A stretch of DNA of 64,000 bases from Aeromonas sp. FDAARGOS 1405 (GCF_019048265.1 NZ_CP077311.1:186001-250000), one strand, 5' to 3'. Shown: positions 1-10,141, counted from the first letter of the stretch. A program made the numbers and translations. The notes: generated by a model not told the origin, from the sequence alone.

Positions 1-20
1 CGGGCCTGCTGGATCTGCAT
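1..20 (-). CDS. prmC: prmC, release factor glutamine methyltransferase (5' end only)
   Basis: Only the first six codons and part of a seventh lie in the window, reading MQIQQA from an ATG at 20-18 on the minus strand. PrmC methylates the GGQ glutamine of RF1 and RF2, and prmC normally follows prfA directly in gammaproteobacteria. That position, 61 bases after the prfA stop, is the main support. An ATG that overlaps the prfA stop (82-80) opens a frame that closes after 20 codons, so it is unlikely to be the start. The identity rests on synteny because too little protein is visible. Confidence 0.5.
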
Positions 21-81
21 CAACGCGGCCCTACCTTAATCGCGCTCTTCTGAATGCGAGCTTGCCGGTACTGCACTTGCA

Positions 82-1170
82 TCAATTGCTCTCGGCCAAG
101 GAGGCAAGCTGGTCGGCCTGATACTCCTGCACCAGCGGCGTGATGACGCAGTCCAAGTCCCCTTCCAAAATTTCGGAGAGACGGTACAGGGTGAGATTGA
201 TGCGGTGCTCGGAGAGACGGCCCTGCGGATAGTTGTAGGTCCGGATGCGCTCGGAGCGATCGCCGGAGCCCACCAGATTGCGGCGAGTGCTCTGCTCGGC
301 GGCGCGGTGGCGCTCATCCTCGGCCGCTTGCAAGCGGGCGGAGAGAACTGACATCGCCTTGGCGCGGTTCTTGTGCTGGGAGCGCTCGTCCTGACATTCC
401 ACCACCAACCCGGTCGGCAGGTGGGTGATGCGGATGGCCGAGTCGGTCTTGTTGACATGCTGACCACCGGCACCGGAGGCGCGGAAGGTATCGATCTTCA
501 AGTCGGCCGGATTGATCTCGATCTGCTCGGCTTCCGGTACTTCCGGCAACACGGCGACGGTACAGGCGGAGGTGTGCACTCGCCCCTGGGATTCGGTCTC
601 CGGCACCCGCTGCACCCGGTGGCCACCGGATTCAAACTTGAGACGGCCGTAGACGCGCTCGCCATCGATCTTGGCGATCACCTCCTTATAACCACCATAC
701 TCCCCGTCATTGCAGCTGACGATGGAGACGCGCCAGCCCTGACGCTCGGCAAACCGTGAATACATGCGGAACAGGTCGCCTGCAAAGATGGCCGCTTCGT
801 CACCGCCGGCACCGGCCCGGATTTCCAGATAGCAGTTGTTGTCATCCTTGGGATCCTTGGGCAGCAGCATCACCTGCAGCTCCTGCTCCAACACCTCCAG
901 ATTGGCCTTGGCGAGCGGCAGCTCCTCCTGCGCCATCTCCCGCAGGTCGGCATCATCCTCTTCCAGCATCATCTGGGTCGTTTCCAGATCATCCTGCGCC
1001 TGACGAAAACGCTGGAAGGCGTGAACGATATCTTCCAGCTGGGCATATTCGCGGGTCAGGGCGCGATAGCGCTCCTGATCCGAGACCACGTCCGGCTCGC
1101 CGAGCATGGCCTGAACTTCTTCGTGGCGCTCGATGAGGCCTTCCAGCTTTCTGATCAGTGACGGATTCAT
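82..1170 (-). CDS. prfA: Peptide chain release factor 1
   Basis: RF1 reads UAA and UAG stop codons in the ribosomal A site and triggers release of the finished protein. The 362-residue product matches the usual length of about 360. It carries the GGQ motif inside [16 protein letters not shown] near residue 235, where the glutamine contacts the peptidyl transferase centre and is the PrmC methylation target. The N-terminal helical domain precedes the codon-recognition domain. The start is the ATG reading [12 protein letters not shown]; the longer open frame upstream runs into the hemA-prfA spacer and has no family similarity. It sits 55 bases after hemA and before prmC, the common hemA-prfA-prmC operon. 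Confidence 0.97.
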   Translation of the reverse strand: MNPSLIRKLEGLIERHEEVQAMLGEPDVVSDQERYRALTREYAQLEDIVHAFQRFRQAQDDLETTQMMLEEDDADLREMAQEELPLAKANLEVLEQELQVMLLPKDPKDDNNCYLEIRAGAGGDEAAIFAGDLFRMYSRFAERQGWRVSIVSCNDGEYGGYKEVIAKIDGERVYGRLKFESGGHRVQRVPETESQGRVHTSACTVAVLPEVPEAEQIEINPADLKIDTFRASGAGGQHVNKTDSAIRITHLPTGLVVECQDERSQHKNRAKAMSVLSARLQAAEDERHRAAEQSTRRNLVGSGDRSERIRTYNYPQGRLSEHRINLTLYRLSEILEGDLDCVITPLVQEYQADQLASLAESN

Positions 1171-1225
1171 AACTCTTGCTATCTCGAATGGAGGAGAGGG
1201 CCACCAGCATGGCAGCCCCGAACAA

Positions 1226-2482
1226 TTACTCTTGTGACAATCCCAGTACCTGTCGCAACCGGGACAGCGTACTCTCGTCGCCCCGGGAGGCCGCCTGGCG
1301 CAGGGCCTGGGTCGGTGCATGGATCAACTTGTTGGTGAGGCGGTGGGCCATCGCCTTGAGCGCCTGCTCGGCACTCTCACCCTGAGCCAGCGCCTGCAAG
1401 GCGCGCTGTAGCTCTTCATCCGCCACCTGTTGGGAGTGATGGCGATAATCGCGAATAAGGTCAACCGACCGCTGGCCGCGATACCACCCCATAAACTCGT
1501 CTCGTTCCTCCTGCACGATCAGCTCGGCCTGTGCCGCAGCTCGTTTGCGGGTCTCCAGATTCTGCTCGATGATCCCCTGCAAATCGTCCACCGTGTAGAG
1601 ATAGGCGTCGGAGAGCTCGTCCACTTCAGCCTCTATGTCACGCGGTACGGCGATATCCACCAGAAACATCGGCTTGAAACGACGAGCCTTGAGCGCCCGC
1701 TCCACCATCCCCTTGCCGATGATGGGCAAAGGACTGGCCGTCGAGCTGATGACGATATCTGCCTCGTGCAGATAGTCGGGGATCTCTTCGAGCGTCATCA
1801 CCTGGGCGCCAAATTCGGCCGCCAGGGTCTGGGCGCGCTGCAGGGTGCGGTTGGCCACCATCATCCGGGTGACATTCTGCTCGCGCAAATGGCGAGCCAC
1901 CAGTTCGATGGTCTCTCCAGCCCCGACCAGTAACACCCTGGTCTGGGAGAGATCGGCAAAAATACGGCGACCAAGGCTGACAGCGGCAAACGCCACCGAC
2001 ACGGCACTCGCGCCAATCTCGGTATCGGTACGCACCCGTTTGGCCACCGAAAAAGATTTCTGGAACAGCCGCTCCAGCGCCCCCTTCACCGATTCCGCCT
2101 GCTGGGCATGTGCGTAGGATTGCTTGATCTGCCCCAGGATCTGCGGCTCCCCCAGCACCAGCGAATCGAGCCCGCATGCCACCCGCATCAGGTGGCGTAC
2201 CGCCTCTTCGTCATGGTGTTGATAGATGGCACTAACCAGCTCGGCAGCATCCAGCCCGTGGAATTGCTGCAGCCAGCGCAACACCTCGCCCTGCTGCTCG
2301 CCATCCAGATTGCAGTAAAGCTCGGTACGGTTGCAGGTGGAGACGATCACCGCCTCGTTGATGCCGGGCTGGTTCACCAGCTCACGCAAGGCGCGATCGA
2401 TGCAGTCCGGGCCAAAAGCGACCCGCTCCCGCAAGGCGACACTGGCGGTGTTGTGGTTGATTCCGAGGGCAAGCAAACTCAT
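1226..2482 (-). CDS. hemA: Glutamyl-tRNA reductase
   Basis: This enzyme performs the first committed step of C5-pathway heme synthesis, reducing glutamyl-tRNA(Glu) with NADPH to glutamate-1-semialdehyde. The 418-residue protein begins [14 protein letters not shown]. It has the catalytic cysteine at residue 50 in STCNRTELY, exactly the family position. A Rossmann NADPH domain (VLLVGAGET) and a C-terminal dimerisation domain follow. The open frame extends 15 codons further upstream, but the ATG at 2482 is the conserved start. It leads the hemA-prfA-prmC operon and is divergent from lolB, as in enterobacteria. Confidence 0.97.
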   Translation of the reverse strand: MSLLALGINHNTASVALRERVAFGPDCIDRALRELVNQPGINEAVIVSTCNRTELYCNLDGEQQGEVLRWLQQFHGLDAAELVSAIYQHHDEEAVRHLMRVACGLDSLVLGEPQILGQIKQSYAHAQQAESVKGALERLFQKSFSVAKRVRTDTEIGASAVSVAFAAVSLGRRIFADLSQTRVLLVGAGETIELVARHLREQNVTRMMVANRTLQRAQTLAAEFGAQVMTLEEIPDYLHEADIVISSTASPLPIIGKGMVERALKARRFKPMFLVDIAVPRDIEAEVDELSDAYLYTVDDLQGIIEQNLETRKRAAAQAELIVQEERDEFMGWYRGQRSVDLIRDYRHHSQQVADEELQRALQALAQGESAEQALKAMAHRLTNKLIHAPTQALRQAASRGDESTLSRLRQVLGLSQE

Positions 2483-2549
2483 GAGTGGGCGACGATCATT
2501 TCTTACGCTGGGTGCAAAGGCTGCCAATTGTACGAGAAAGGGTAAGTCT

Positions 2550-2578
2550 TTAAAAGCAATACGGCCGCCCCTTATACT
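2550..2578 (+). promoter_or_regulatory. Candidate sigma-70 promoter for lolB-ispE
   Basis: A good -10 hexamer TATACT (2573-2578) lies 17 bases after a weak -35 TTAAAA (2550-2555). Transcription would begin near 2585. That places the GTG at 2579 upstream of the transcript and supports the lolB start at 2609. Promoter assignment is by eye. Confidence 0.5.
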
Positions 2579-2608
2579 GTGGCAAATTTCTCTCTCTGGA
2601 GCCTTGCC

Positions 2609-3187
2609 GTGCTGCTGCGTATTTTTACCCTCGCCTGTCTGTTAATCCTTGGCGGTTGTGCCACTACCCAACCCCAGCGTGACCAGGTGAACTGGAACCA
2701 GGAGCGGACCCGTCTCGAGCAGCTGACCCACTGGCAGCTATCCGGCAAGATGGCAATCATCACGCCCCAGCAAAAGGGCAGCGCCCGTCTCAACTGGCAG
2801 CAAGATGGGGAGGATTATCGCCTCAACCTCACCAGCCTGATCGGCACCAGCATTCTCGAGCTATCCCGCAGCAAGGGGGAGATCACCCTGCTCGACAGCG
2901 ACGGCAATCGCCACCAGAGCCAGGATGCCGAAGCACTCATCTATCAACTGACCGGCTGGAATATTCCGGTTGCTGGATTGCCAGAGTGGATCAAGGGGCT
3001 GCCGGGTCAGGCGGAGTTTGAACTCAACCCCGACAGCAGTCTGGCCAGCGTGCGCGACGGCCAGTGGCAGATCGTCTATGGCGATTATCGGGATCAGGAT
3101 GGCTACCGCCTGCCGCACCAGCTGACCATGACCGGCCAGAACAGCCGCCTCAAGCTTCAGATCAACCAATGGACTCTTGCACGTTAA
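2609..3187 (+). CDS. lolB: Outer-membrane lipoprotein receptor LolB
   Basis: LolB accepts lipoproteins from the periplasmic carrier LolA and inserts them into the inner leaflet of the outer membrane. The N terminus is a short lipoprotein signal peptide ending in the lipobox LGGC, so the mature protein starts at Cys17. The 192-residue product is close to the usual length of about 200, with the family core around [10 protein letters not shown]. The chosen start is the GTG at 2609, preceded by TGGAG at 2597-2601. A GTG 30 bases further upstream would sit before the probable transcription start. Its stop overlaps the ispE start (TAATG), so the two genes are coupled. Confidence 0.93.
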   Translation: MLLRIFTLACLLILGGCATTQPQRDQVNWNQERTRLEQLTHWQLSGKMAIITPQQKGSARLNWQQDGEDYRLNLTSLIGTSILELSRSKGEITLLDSDGNRHQSQDAEALIYQLTGWNIPVAGLPEWIKGLPGQAEFELNPDSSLASVRDGQWQIVYGDYRDQDGYRLPHQLTMTGQNSRLKLQINQWTLAR

Positions 3188-4035
3188 TGGCTTCCACACG
3201 CTGGCCGGCACCGGCCAAACTCAACCTGTTTCTACACGTCAATGGCCGTCGTCCCGATGGCTATCACGAGCTGCAGACCCTGTTTATCTTCCTCAACCAC
3301 AGCGACTGGCTCGAGTTTGAAGTGATACCGAATAGCGACACTCTCACCCTGACGCCGGCCATTCCCGGGGTGCCGGATGAGCAGAATCTGATTATCCGGG
3401 CGGCTCGGCTGCTGCAGGCAACCCTGCCGAGCCCGCAAGGGGCGAATATCAGGCTGGAGAAAGTGCTACCCATGGGCGGCGGCATTGGCGGCGGTTCGTC
3501 CGATGCAGCGACCACGCTGGTAGCGCTTAACCACCTCTGGCAAGCGGGTTTGAGTGAAGATGAACTGGCTGCGCTCGGCGTCCAGTTGGGGGCTGATGTA
3601 CCGGTGTTTGTTCGTGGCAAGGCGGCCTTTGCCGAAGGGGTGGGCGAGCGACTGCAACCGGTCGAACTGCCCGATGCCTGGTATCTGGTACTCAAACCCG
3701 ATTGCCATGTAGCTACTGCGGCCGTATTCCAGGATCCGGACCTGCCCAGAGCCACGCCGAAAATGGCGCTGGACAACCTGCTGGAAGGCGAGTGGAAAAA
3801 CGATTGCGAATCACTGGTGAAAAAGCGCCACCCCGAGGTTGCCAATGCGCTCGGCTGGTTGCTAGAATACGCGCCGTCAAGAATGACGGGCACAGGAGCC
3901 TGCGTCTTTGCTCAATTTGAAGACGAAGTGACTGCTCGGGAAGTGTTGGCCTGCGTGCCGAAGGGACTTGATGGGTTTGTCGCCAAGGGCGAGAACATAT
4001 CACCTCTCTTCTCCACATTGCAACAGTTCAAATGA
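3187..4035 (+). CDS. ispE: 4-diphosphocytidyl-2-C-methyl-D-erythritol kinase
   Basis: IspE is the GHMP-family kinase of the MEP isoprenoid pathway; it phosphorylates the 2-hydroxyl of CDP-methylerythritol. The 282-residue product begins [18 protein letters not shown], with PAKLNL near the N terminus and the glycine-rich ATP loop [14 protein letters not shown], both family hallmarks. The ATG shares one base with the lolB stop. An upstream in-frame extension overlaps lolB and is not conserved. The lolB-ispE-tRNA-prs order is typical of gammaproteobacteria. The window also carries dxr from the same pathway at 61-62 kb. Confidence 0.97.
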   Translation: MASTRWPAPAKLNLFLHVNGRRPDGYHELQTLFIFLNHSDWLEFEVIPNSDTLTLTPAIPGVPDEQNLIIRAARLLQATLPSPQGANIRLEKVLPMGGGIGGGSSDAATTLVALNHLWQAGLSEDELAALGVQLGADVPVFVRGKAAFAEGVGERLQPVELPDAWYLVLKPDCHVATAAVFQDPDLPRATPKMALDNLLEGEWKNDCESLVKKRHPEVANALGWLLEYAPSRMTGTGACVFAQFEDEVTAREVLACVPKGLDGFVAKGENISPLFSTLQQFK

Positions 4036-4036
4036 T

Positions 4037-4111
4037 TGGGGTATCGCCAAGCGGTAAGGCAGCGGGTTTTGATCTCGCCATTCCTAGGTTCGAATCCTAG
4101 TACCCCAGCCA
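4037..4111 (+). tRNA. tRNA-Gln (TTG)
   Basis: A 75-base cloverleaf with a TGGGGTA/TACCCCA acceptor stem, anticodon loop TTTTGAT (anticodon TTG), T-arm GGTTCGAATCC and encoded CCA end. It begins only one base after the ispE stop, so it is almost certainly cut out of the lolB-ispE transcript. It differs from the four array copies at one base (T at 4082 where the array copies have C). Confidence 0.97.
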
Positions 4112-4224
4112 ATTTTACCGAACGGTATTGATGATGATTAACGTGGCCGGTTTTGCACTCGGCCACGGATTCGGGTTACCGGTATCATCACATTCATTGG
4201 GCAGCAGACACCTTGTACGTTATC

Positions 4225-4254
4225 TTGATAAATCGTTTGCCCCAAAACGATAGG
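4225..4254 (+). promoter_or_regulatory. Candidate prs promoter with PurR-like half site
   Basis: TTGATA (4225-4230) and GATAGG (4249-4254) are 18 bases apart upstream of prs. Between them, AAATCGTTTGC resembles one half of the PurR consensus (CGTTTGC is perfect, the left half is poor). prs belongs to the PurR regulon in E. coli, which makes the match worth noting, but it is weak. Confidence 0.35.
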
Positions 4255-4306
4255 GTCTGATTTCAGACTCCCCCACATACTGGATGCAACCCCGAGGTTT
4301 CAAACC

Positions 4307-5254
4307 GTGCCTGACATGAAGCTGTTTGCTGGTAACGCAACGCCGGAACTAGCCCAGAAGATCGCAGATCGCCTGTTTATCAAACTCGGCAATGCTGCCG
4401 TAGGTCGCTTTAGCGACGGCGAGATCAGCGTACAGATCAATGAGAATGTACGTGGTGGCGATATCTTCATCATTCAATCCACCTGTGCCCCGACCAACGA
4501 CAATTTGATGGAATTGATCGTCATGGTGGATGCTCTGCGTCGTGCTTCAGCTGGCCGTATCACTGCCGTTATCCCCTACTTTGGTTATGCCCGTCAGGAC
4601 CGCCGCGTCCGCTCCGCCCGTGTACCCATCACCGCCAAGGTTGTCGCTGACTTCCTCTCCAGCGTCGGTGTGGATCGCGTGCTGACCGTTGACCTGCATG
4701 CCGAGCAAATTCAAGGTTTCTTCGACGTTCCGGTAGACAACGTGTTCGGTAGCCCGGTGCTGCTGGAAGACATGAAGTCCAAGAACCTCGAGTCTCCTGT
4801 CGTCGTCTCTCCGGACATCGGTGGCGTCGTGCGTGCCCGCGCCATCGCCAAGCTGCTGGATGACACCGACATCGCCATCATCGACAAGCGCCGTCCCCGC
4901 CCGAACGTCTCCCAGGTCATGCACCTGATCGGTGACGTTGCCGGCCGCGACTGCATCATCGTTGATGACATGATCGACACCGGCGGCACCCTGTGCAAAG
5001 CCGCAGAGGCCCTGAAAGAGCGCGGTGCCAAGCGCGTATTCGCTTACGCCACTCACCCGGTCTTCTCCGGCTCTGCCGTCGAGAACATCAAGAACTCCGT
5101 GATCGATGAACTGATCATCACCGACTCCATCCCGCTCACTGCGGAGATGAAAGCGGTCGGCAAGGTCAAGCAGCTGACGCTGTCAACTGTACTGGCCGAA
5201 GCCATTCGTCGCATCAGCAACGAAGAGTCCATCTCTGCCATGTTTGAGCATTGA
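4307..5254 (+). CDS. prs: Ribose-phosphate pyrophosphokinase (PRPP synthetase)
   Basis: Prs makes PRPP from ribose-5-phosphate and ATP, supplying purine, pyrimidine, NAD, histidine and tryptophan synthesis. The 315-residue protein starts at GTG, reading [15 protein letters not shown] as in E. coli. It contains the [13 protein letters not shown] segment and the PRPP-binding loop [13 protein letters not shown]. It follows the tRNA-Gln after a 195-base leader and ends at a strong terminator, so it is probably its own unit with some read-through from ispE. Confidence 0.98.
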   Translation: MPDMKLFAGNATPELAQKIADRLFIKLGNAAVGRFSDGEISVQINENVRGGDIFIIQSTCAPTNDNLMELIVMVDALRRASAGRITAVIPYFGYARQDRRVRSARVPITAKVVADFLSSVGVDRVLTVDLHAEQIQGFFDVPVDNVFGSPVLLEDMKSKNLESPVVVSPDIGGVVRARAIAKLLDDTDIAIIDKRRPRPNVSQVMHLIGDVAGRDCIIVDDMIDTGGTLCKAAEALKERGAKRVFAYATHPVFSGSAVENIKNSVIDELIITDSIPLTAEMKAVGKVKQLTLSTVLAEAIRRISNEESISAMFEH

Positions 5255-5270
5255 TAGATTCAGCAATAAC

Positions 5271-5300
5271 GAAAACCGCCATCAGGCGGTTTTCGTCTTT
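5271..5300 (+). terminator. Rho-independent terminator of prs
   Basis: A perfect 10-bp stem, GAAAACCGCC / GGCGGTTTTC, with an ATCA loop (5271-5294), followed by a pyrimidine-rich tail GTCTTTCT. It lies 17 bases after the prs stop. Confidence 0.85.
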
Positions 5301-5370
5301 CTGGACCTTCTCTTTCCAACTTTCTGCTATCTGGTACGACCCTGCCCCCGGCAGGCTTAAGGATTTACCC

Positions 5371-7359
5371 ATGAATTGCTTGCGTCCCCTCCTGCTCGCG
5401 ACCCTCACCTCCGCCCTGTTCGCCTGTCAGCCCGTCAAAGAGAACCCGCCCTTTGTGCTGACCCTGGCTCACATGAACGACACCCACTCCCAGTTTGATC
5501 CGGTCAATGCCGAGATCAAAGGGCAGATCTTTGCCCAGCAGGGGGAGACGGACACCCTCTATACCCGCTTCGGCGGTTATCCACGCCTGCTGACCATGGC
5601 GAAAGCCTATCAGGCCGATGCGCTGGCCAAGAACCAGCCCTTGCTGCTGCTGCACGGCGGCGATGCCTGGCAGGGCAGTGGCTACTTCAAGCTCAACGAG
5701 GGGATGGCCAACGCCGAGTTGCTGAGCCAGTTCGGCCTCGATGCCATGGCGCTGGGCAACCACGAGTTCGATCTGGATAACCAGAAGCTGGCCCGCTTCA
5801 TCGAGGGGGTCAACTTCCCGGTGCTGGCCGCCAACCTCGACACCAAGGCCGATCCGGCCCTCAGCAAGGCTGACAACCTCAAGCCCTTCGTGGTCTACGC
5901 CTTTGACGGCAACCAGAAGAGCCCGGTCACCGATCTCGACAACCTGCCGCAAGGCAAACAGCTGGTCGCCGTCATCGGTCTGGTGCTGGAAGACATGGGC
6001 AATATCGCCCCCAACGTCGGCAAGCTGCGCTTTGGCAAGGAGGTCGCCTCGGCTCAGGCCACGGTCGACATGCTGCAAGCCAAGGGGATCCACCAGATCG
6101 TGGCGCTGACCCACATCGGCAACGAGCGGGATCTGGCGCTGGCGGCCAAGGTAAACGGCCTCGATGCCATCGTCGGCGGCCACTCCCACAGCCTGCTCGG
6201 CGATTTTCGCAATATCGGCTGGGGCAAGACCGGCGATTACGCCAAGCTGGTGACCAATCCGGATGGCATCGGCAAAACCTGCGTGGTGCAGGCGGGCTCC
6301 TACGCCCAGGCCATCGGTCTGGCACAGATAACCTTTGACAGCCAGGGTCAGGTGACCGACTGCCAGGGCCACAATAGCCTGCTGGCCAGCCGCGACTTCT
6401 TCGCCGATGCGGCGCGCAAGCAAGCGCTCGACGATGCCCGCAGCAAAGAGGCAAGCCAGTTTGTCGACAACCAGCCCAATCTGGTGACCGTGGATGAAGA
6501 TCCGCGCCTGCGCGGCATCATCGACAGCCACTACAAACCGGCGCTAGAGAAAGCCTACGGCCCGGTGATCGGCACCATCCCCGAGCAGCTGCAAAATGCC
6601 CGTCGTCCCGGTGACAACGGCAGCGACAGCCACGGCTCAGATGTAGCGCCGCTGGTTGCCGAAGGGGAGTTCTACTGGGCCAATACCCCAGCAGTGCAAG
6701 CCCTGACCGGCGGCCCGGTCGATTTTTCTCTGGTTGCGGTGGGCGGCGTGCGCGCCGACCTGCCTGCTGGCGAATGGCGTGAGGGGGATAGCGCCCTCAC
6801 TCTGCTGCCGTTCAAGAACCAGCTCTCGGTGCTGACCCTGACCGGCGCCGAGGTACGCGCCCTCCTGACCGAAACCATCACCGCCACCCTGCCCGCCAGC
6901 GCCCATGCCGGCAAGTTCCCCTATGGCGGCCACCTGCGTTACACCTTCCAGGAGACCGACGCAGGCAAAGCGGGCACCCTGACCCAATTGCAGCGCAAGA
7001 CCGCAAGCGGCGAGTGGCAGGATCTGGTGGATAGCCAGCACTATCGGGTGGTGATGAACGCCTACAGCGCCAACGGCAACGATGGCTGGCAAGCACTGGC
7101 CAATGCCCAGCGTCAGAAGAGCGAGCGGGTCGATATCGCCAGCATCAACGGCAAGCTGACCGCCTTCCCGGTGCTGAAGGTGGCACAAAACGGCGAACTG
7201 CTGAGCGCCGTCTATGCCCCAGGCCAGCCCCTCGATTGCAAAGCCAGCGGCGTGGATTGCGGCACCGATGCAGCCTCTTTCGTGGAGTATGTGCGCGATG
7301 CCCGTCCCACCCTGACCGCACTGGATGAAGAGACCGTCACCCTGCTGCGTGCCAAATAA
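5371..7359 (+). CDS. Surface lipoprotein 5'-nucleotidase (UshA/NadN-like)
   Basis: A bifunctional metallophosphatase/5'-nucleotidase that should strip phosphate from extracytoplasmic nucleotides, and possibly cleave NAD pyrophosphate as Haemophilus NadN does. The 662-residue protein has a lipobox ALFAC, with lipidated Cys19. The N-terminal metallophosphatase domain shows MNDTHSQF, HGGDAWQGSG, ALGNHEFD, LTHIGNERD and GGHSHSLLGD, the metal-ligand motifs. The C-terminal nucleotide-binding domain follows from about residue 400 and ends with YSANGNDGW. An in-frame start 120 bases upstream would run through the prs terminator, so the ATG at 5371 is used. Substrate (UDP-sugars, AMP or NAD) cannot be settled by eye. 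Confidence 0.88.
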   Translation: MNCLRPLLLATLTSALFACQPVKENPPFVLTLAHMNDTHSQFDPVNAEIKGQIFAQQGETDTLYTRFGGYPRLLTMAKAYQADALAKNQPLLLLHGGDAWQGSGYFKLNEGMANAELLSQFGLDAMALGNHEFDLDNQKLARFIEGVNFPVLAANLDTKADPALSKADNLKPFVVYAFDGNQKSPVTDLDNLPQGKQLVAVIGLVLEDMGNIAPNVGKLRFGKEVASAQATVDMLQAKGIHQIVALTHIGNERDLALAAKVNGLDAIVGGHSHSLLGDFRNIGWGKTGDYAKLVTNPDGIGKTCVVQAGSYAQAIGLAQITFDSQGQVTDCQGHNSLLASRDFFADAARKQALDDARSKEASQFVDNQPNLVTVDEDPRLRGIIDSHYKPALEKAYGPVIGTIPEQLQNARRPGDNGSDSHGSDVAPLVAEGEFYWANTPAVQALTGGPVDFSLVAVGGVRADLPAGEWREGDSALTLLPFKNQLSVLTLTGAEVRALLTETITATLPASAHAGKFPYGGHLRYTFQETDAGKAGTLTQLQRKTASGEWQDLVDSQHYRVVMNAYSANGNDGWQALANAQRQKSERVDIASINGKLTAFPVLKVAQNGELLSAVYAPGQPLDCKASGVDCGTDAASFVEYVRDARPTLTALDEETVTLLRAK

Positions 7360-7397
7360 CGACGGTAGTCAACCGGGCACAACCCATCGGCAAGCTG

Positions 7398-7427
7398 AAA
7401 CGGGCCTCATGCAAGAGGCCCGTTTGC
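7398..7427 (+). terminator. Terminator-like hairpin after the nucleotidase
   Basis: An 11-bp perfect stem, AAACGGGCCTC / GAGGCCCGTTT, with a six-base loop, 39 bases after the stop. The U-run is only three long, so termination may be partial. Confidence 0.65.
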
Positions 7428-7577
7428 CCACCGTTAGCCACCCATTGGCCGCAATAATGCTGCAAATCCCGCCATAACATGCGCATTGGTTGAGTGATCG
7501 CCACTCGGCGGCTAGAATATTGCGTCCTATTGCCCTGGGTAGTGTGCCCACGGCAGCTGCGAGTGAAGACATCAAGC

Positions 7578-8174
7578 GTGACAAGCGAAATCAAACTGAT
7601 CGTCGGACTGGGCAACCCCGGCCCGGAATATGCCAAGACCCGCCACAACGCGGGCGCCTGGTATGTGGAGCAACTGGCCCGCTGGCACAATGTCAGCCTG
7701 CGTGAAGAACCCAAGTTCTTCGGCCATACTGCCCGCATCCTGGTCGAGGGGCAGGATGTGCGGCTGCTCATCCCGAACACCTATATGAACCTCTCTGGCA
7801 AGGCGGTGGCCGCACTGGCGCGTTTTTATCAGATTGAGCCGGAAGCGATTCTGGTGGCCCATGACGAACTGGATCTGCCGCCGGGCATCGCCAAGTTCAA
7901 GCAGGGTGGTGGTCACGGTGGCCATAATGGCCTCAAGGACATCATCGCCAAGATGGGCAACAACAATAACTTCTTCCGACTGCGTCTCGGGATCGGCCAT
8001 CCCGGCAGCAAAGAGCAGGTGGCTGGCTTCGTCCTGACCAAGGCCCCCAGCAGTGAACAGAACCTGATCGACGCCGCGCTGGACGAGTCTCTGCGCGCCA
8101 CCGACATCCTGTTCAAACAAGATATGACCAAGGCCATGAATCGCTTGCACAGCTTCAAGGCTGAAAAAGGTTAG
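7578..8174 (+). CDS. pth: Peptidyl-tRNA hydrolase
   Basis: Pth recycles peptidyl-tRNAs released prematurely from ribosomes by hydrolysing the ester to the tRNA. The 198-residue product (E. coli 194) starts at GTG with [15 protein letters not shown]. It has the catalytic His23 in KTRHNAG, Asn13 in GLGNPG, and the VAHDELDLP and [11 protein letters not shown] segments. A longer open frame begins at 7494 but has no family similarity. ychF follows 116 bases downstream, the common pth-ychF order. Confidence 0.97.
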   Translation: MTSEIKLIVGLGNPGPEYAKTRHNAGAWYVEQLARWHNVSLREEPKFFGHTARILVEGQDVRLLIPNTYMNLSGKAVAALARFYQIEPEAILVAHDELDLPPGIAKFKQGGGHGGHNGLKDIIAKMGNNNNFFRLRLGIGHPGSKEQVAGFVLTKAPSSEQNLIDAALDESLRATDILFKQDMTKAMNRLHSFKAEKG

Positions 8175-8290
8175 GTCGGTTTGACCCTGTACGGGCATTG
8201 TGCCGGTCCATGAGCAACGACCAGAACAAGCATGACATGGGCCGCCTGCGGGCGACCCCCAACAGCATCCATCAAGTAAGGTAACAATCC

Positions 8291-9382
8291 ATGGGTTTTA
8301 AATGCGGTATCGTGGGCCTGCCCAATGTAGGCAAATCCACCCTGTTCAACGCACTGACCAAGGCCGGTATCGAAGCCGCCAACTTCCCGTTCTGCACCAT
8401 CGAGCCGAACACAGGTGTGGTGCCGATGCCGGATCCCCGCCTCGATCAGCTGGCTGCCATCATCAATCCGCAGCGCGTTGTACCGACCACCATGGAATTT
8501 GTGGACATCGCCGGTCTGGTTGCCGGTGCCTCCAAGGGTGAAGGTCTGGGTAACCAGTTCCTGGCCAACATCCGTGAAACCGAAGCGATCGGCCACGTAG
8601 TGCGCTGCTTCGACGACGAGAACATCATTCACGTTGCCGGCAAGGTCTCCCCTGCTGACGATATCGAAGTGATCAACACCGAGCTGGCCCTGTCGGATCT
8701 GGACGCCTGCGAGCGCGCCATTCACCGCCAGTCCAAGCGCGCCAAAGGCGGCGACAAGGATGCCAAGCTTGAAGTAGAAGTGCTTGAGAAGATCAAGGTC
8801 GCACTGGAAAACGGCCAGATGATCCGCGGCATGAAGCTGGATAAAGAAGAGCTGGCCGCCGTGAGCCACCTCAACTTCCTGACCCTGAAACCAACCATGT
8901 ATATCGCCAACGTGGCGGAAGATGGCTTCGAGAACAACCCCTATCTGGACAAGGTGCGTGAAATCGCCGCCGCCGAGAACGCGGTAGTGGTCGTGGTCTG
9001 CTGTGCCATCGAAGCCGACATCGCCGAACTGGACGACGAAGATCGCGCCGAGTTCATGGCTGACCTTGGTATCGAAGAGCCGGGCCTGAACCGCGTGATC
9101 CGCTCCGGCTACCAGCTGCTCAACCTGCAGACCTACTTCACCGCCGGTGTGAAAGAGGTGCGCGCCTGGACTATTCCGGTCGGAGCTACTGCCCCGCAAG
9201 CGGCTGGCAAGATCCACACTGACTTTGAAAAAGGCTTTATTCGCGCCCAAACCATCGCTTTTGAAGACTTTATTACCTACAAGGGTGAGCAAGGCGCCAA
9301 GGAAGCGGGCAAGATGCGCGCTGAAGGGAAAGATTACATCGTCAAAGATGGCGATATCATGAACTTCCTGTTCAACGTCTAA
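8291..9382 (+). CDS. ychF: Redox-regulated ATPase YchF (OLA1)
   Basis: YchF is a universally conserved Obg-related NTPase that prefers ATP, binds ribosomes and modulates stress responses and leaderless mRNA translation. The 363-residue length is exactly typical. Seen here are the P-loop [14 protein letters not shown], the G3 region [21 protein letters not shown] and the C-terminal TGS domain ending in [13 protein letters not shown]. The ATG is preceded by TAAGGTAAC. It ends at its own strong terminator. Confidence 0.98.
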   Translation: MGFKCGIVGLPNVGKSTLFNALTKAGIEAANFPFCTIEPNTGVVPMPDPRLDQLAAIINPQRVVPTTMEFVDIAGLVAGASKGEGLGNQFLANIRETEAIGHVVRCFDDENIIHVAGKVSPADDIEVINTELALSDLDACERAIHRQSKRAKGGDKDAKLEVEVLEKIKVALENGQMIRGMKLDKEELAAVSHLNFLTLKPTMYIANVAEDGFENNPYLDKVREIAAAENAVVVVVCCAIEADIAELDDEDRAEFMADLGIEEPGLNRVIRSGYQLLNLQTYFTAGVKEVRAWTIPVGATAPQAAGKIHTDFEKGFIRAQTIAFEDFITYKGEQGAKEAGKMRAEGKDYIVKDGDIMNFLFNV

Positions 9383-9389
9383 TCCCATG

Positions 9390-9419
9390 ACAGGCCAGCA
9401 TTTGCTGGCCTGTTTTTTA
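9390..9419 (+). terminator. Rho-independent terminator of ychF
   Basis: A 10-bp perfect stem, ACAGGCCAGC / GCTGGCCTGT, with an ATTT loop and a run of six Ts, eight bases after the stop. Confidence 0.93.
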
Positions 9420-9542
9420 TCGAGCAGAGTCAGCTATCTGCCAGTCATGCTTTAAAAAAAACCAGATTGTCGGGCTTTTGCGCAACAGAGGCCAATATCT
9501 GGTCAAACGCACTCAAATTGCGTTTTTCTGGCAAAAAAAGGG

Positions 9543-9571
9543 TTGACGCCCCAGAGCCAGATACGCATAAT
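9543..9571 (+). promoter_or_regulatory. Promoter of the tRNA array
   Basis: TTGACG (9543-9548) and CATAAT (9566-9571) are spaced by the optimal 17 bases. They are followed by a GC-rich discriminator TCGGCCCGC, the hallmark of stable-RNA promoters under stringent control. The first tRNA begins 45 bases after the -10 hexamer. Control by ppGpp is inferred from the discriminator. Confidence 0.82.
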
Positions 9572-9616
9572 TCGGCCCGCACGGTGACGAGGCAACGACT
9601 CACCGGAAGCAAGGTT

Positions 9617-9693
9617 GGCTATGTAGCTCAGCTGGTTAGAGCATCGCACTCATAATGCGGGGGTCACAGGTTCGAATCCCGTCATAGCCACCA
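9617..9693 (+). tRNA. tRNA-Met (CAT, elongator type)
   Basis: A 77-base cloverleaf with a GGCTATG/CATAGCC acceptor, anticodon loop CTCATAA, T-arm CAGGTTCGAATCC and encoded CCA. It resembles the E. coli elongator metT/metU sequence rather than initiator tRNA. First gene of the array. Confidence 0.97.
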
Positions 9694-9701
9694 TATCTAG
9701 T

Positions 9702-9776
9702 TGGGGTATCGCCAAGCGGTAAGGCAGCGGGTTTTGATCTCGCCATCCCTAGGTTCGAATCCTAGTACCCCAGCCA
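9702..9776 (+). tRNA. tRNA-Gln (TTG)
   Basis: A 75-base cloverleaf, identical to the other three array copies, with anticodon TTG and encoded CCA. With the 46-base spacer that follows it forms the first 121-base tandem unit. Confidence 0.97.
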
Positions 9777-9822
9777 TTTTTAAAAGTTCTTTGCCAGTCT
9801 CACGACTGTTGAGGAGCGCTGT

Positions 9823-9897
9823 TGGGGTATCGCCAAGCGGTAAGGCAGCGGGTTTTGATCTCGCCATCCCTAGGTTCGAATCCTAGTACCCCAGCCA
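9823..9897 (+). tRNA. tRNA-Gln (TTG)
   Basis: Identical in sequence to the copy at 9702, and followed by an identical 46-base spacer (9898-9943). This shows tandem duplication. Confidence 0.97.
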
Positions 9898-9943
9898 TTT
9901 TTAAAAGTTCTTTGCCAGTCTCACGACTGTTGAGGAGCGCTGT

Positions 9944-10018
9944 TGGGGTATCGCCAAGCGGTAAGGCAGCGGGTTTTGATCTCGCCATCCCTAGGTTCGA
10001 ATCCTAGTACCCCAGCCA
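9944..10018 (+). tRNA. tRNA-Gln (TTG)
   Basis: Third consecutive glutamine tRNA, identical to its neighbours. It is followed by a different 36-base spacer that recurs after the copy at 10142. Confidence 0.97.
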
Positions 10019-10054
10019 TTTTTACTTGTATTTGACTCACGTTGAACACAAGAC

Positions 10055-10131
10055 GGCTATGTAGCTCAGTTGGTTAGAGCATCGCACTCATAATGCGGGG
10101 GTCACAGGTTCGAATCCCGTCATAGCCACCA
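10055..10131 (+). tRNA. tRNA-Met (CAT, elongator type)
   Basis: A 77-base cloverleaf with a CTCATAA anticodon loop. It differs from the first methionine copy in the D-loop (AGTTGG where that copy has AGCTGG). Part of the duplicated Gln-spacer-Met block. Confidence 0.97.
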
Positions 10132-10141
10132 TTATTTCTGT

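Noticed and set aside
5365..6531. 388-codon open frame antisense to the nucleotidase
   Set aside because: Shadow frame; the plus-strand protein has every metallophosphatase motif in order.
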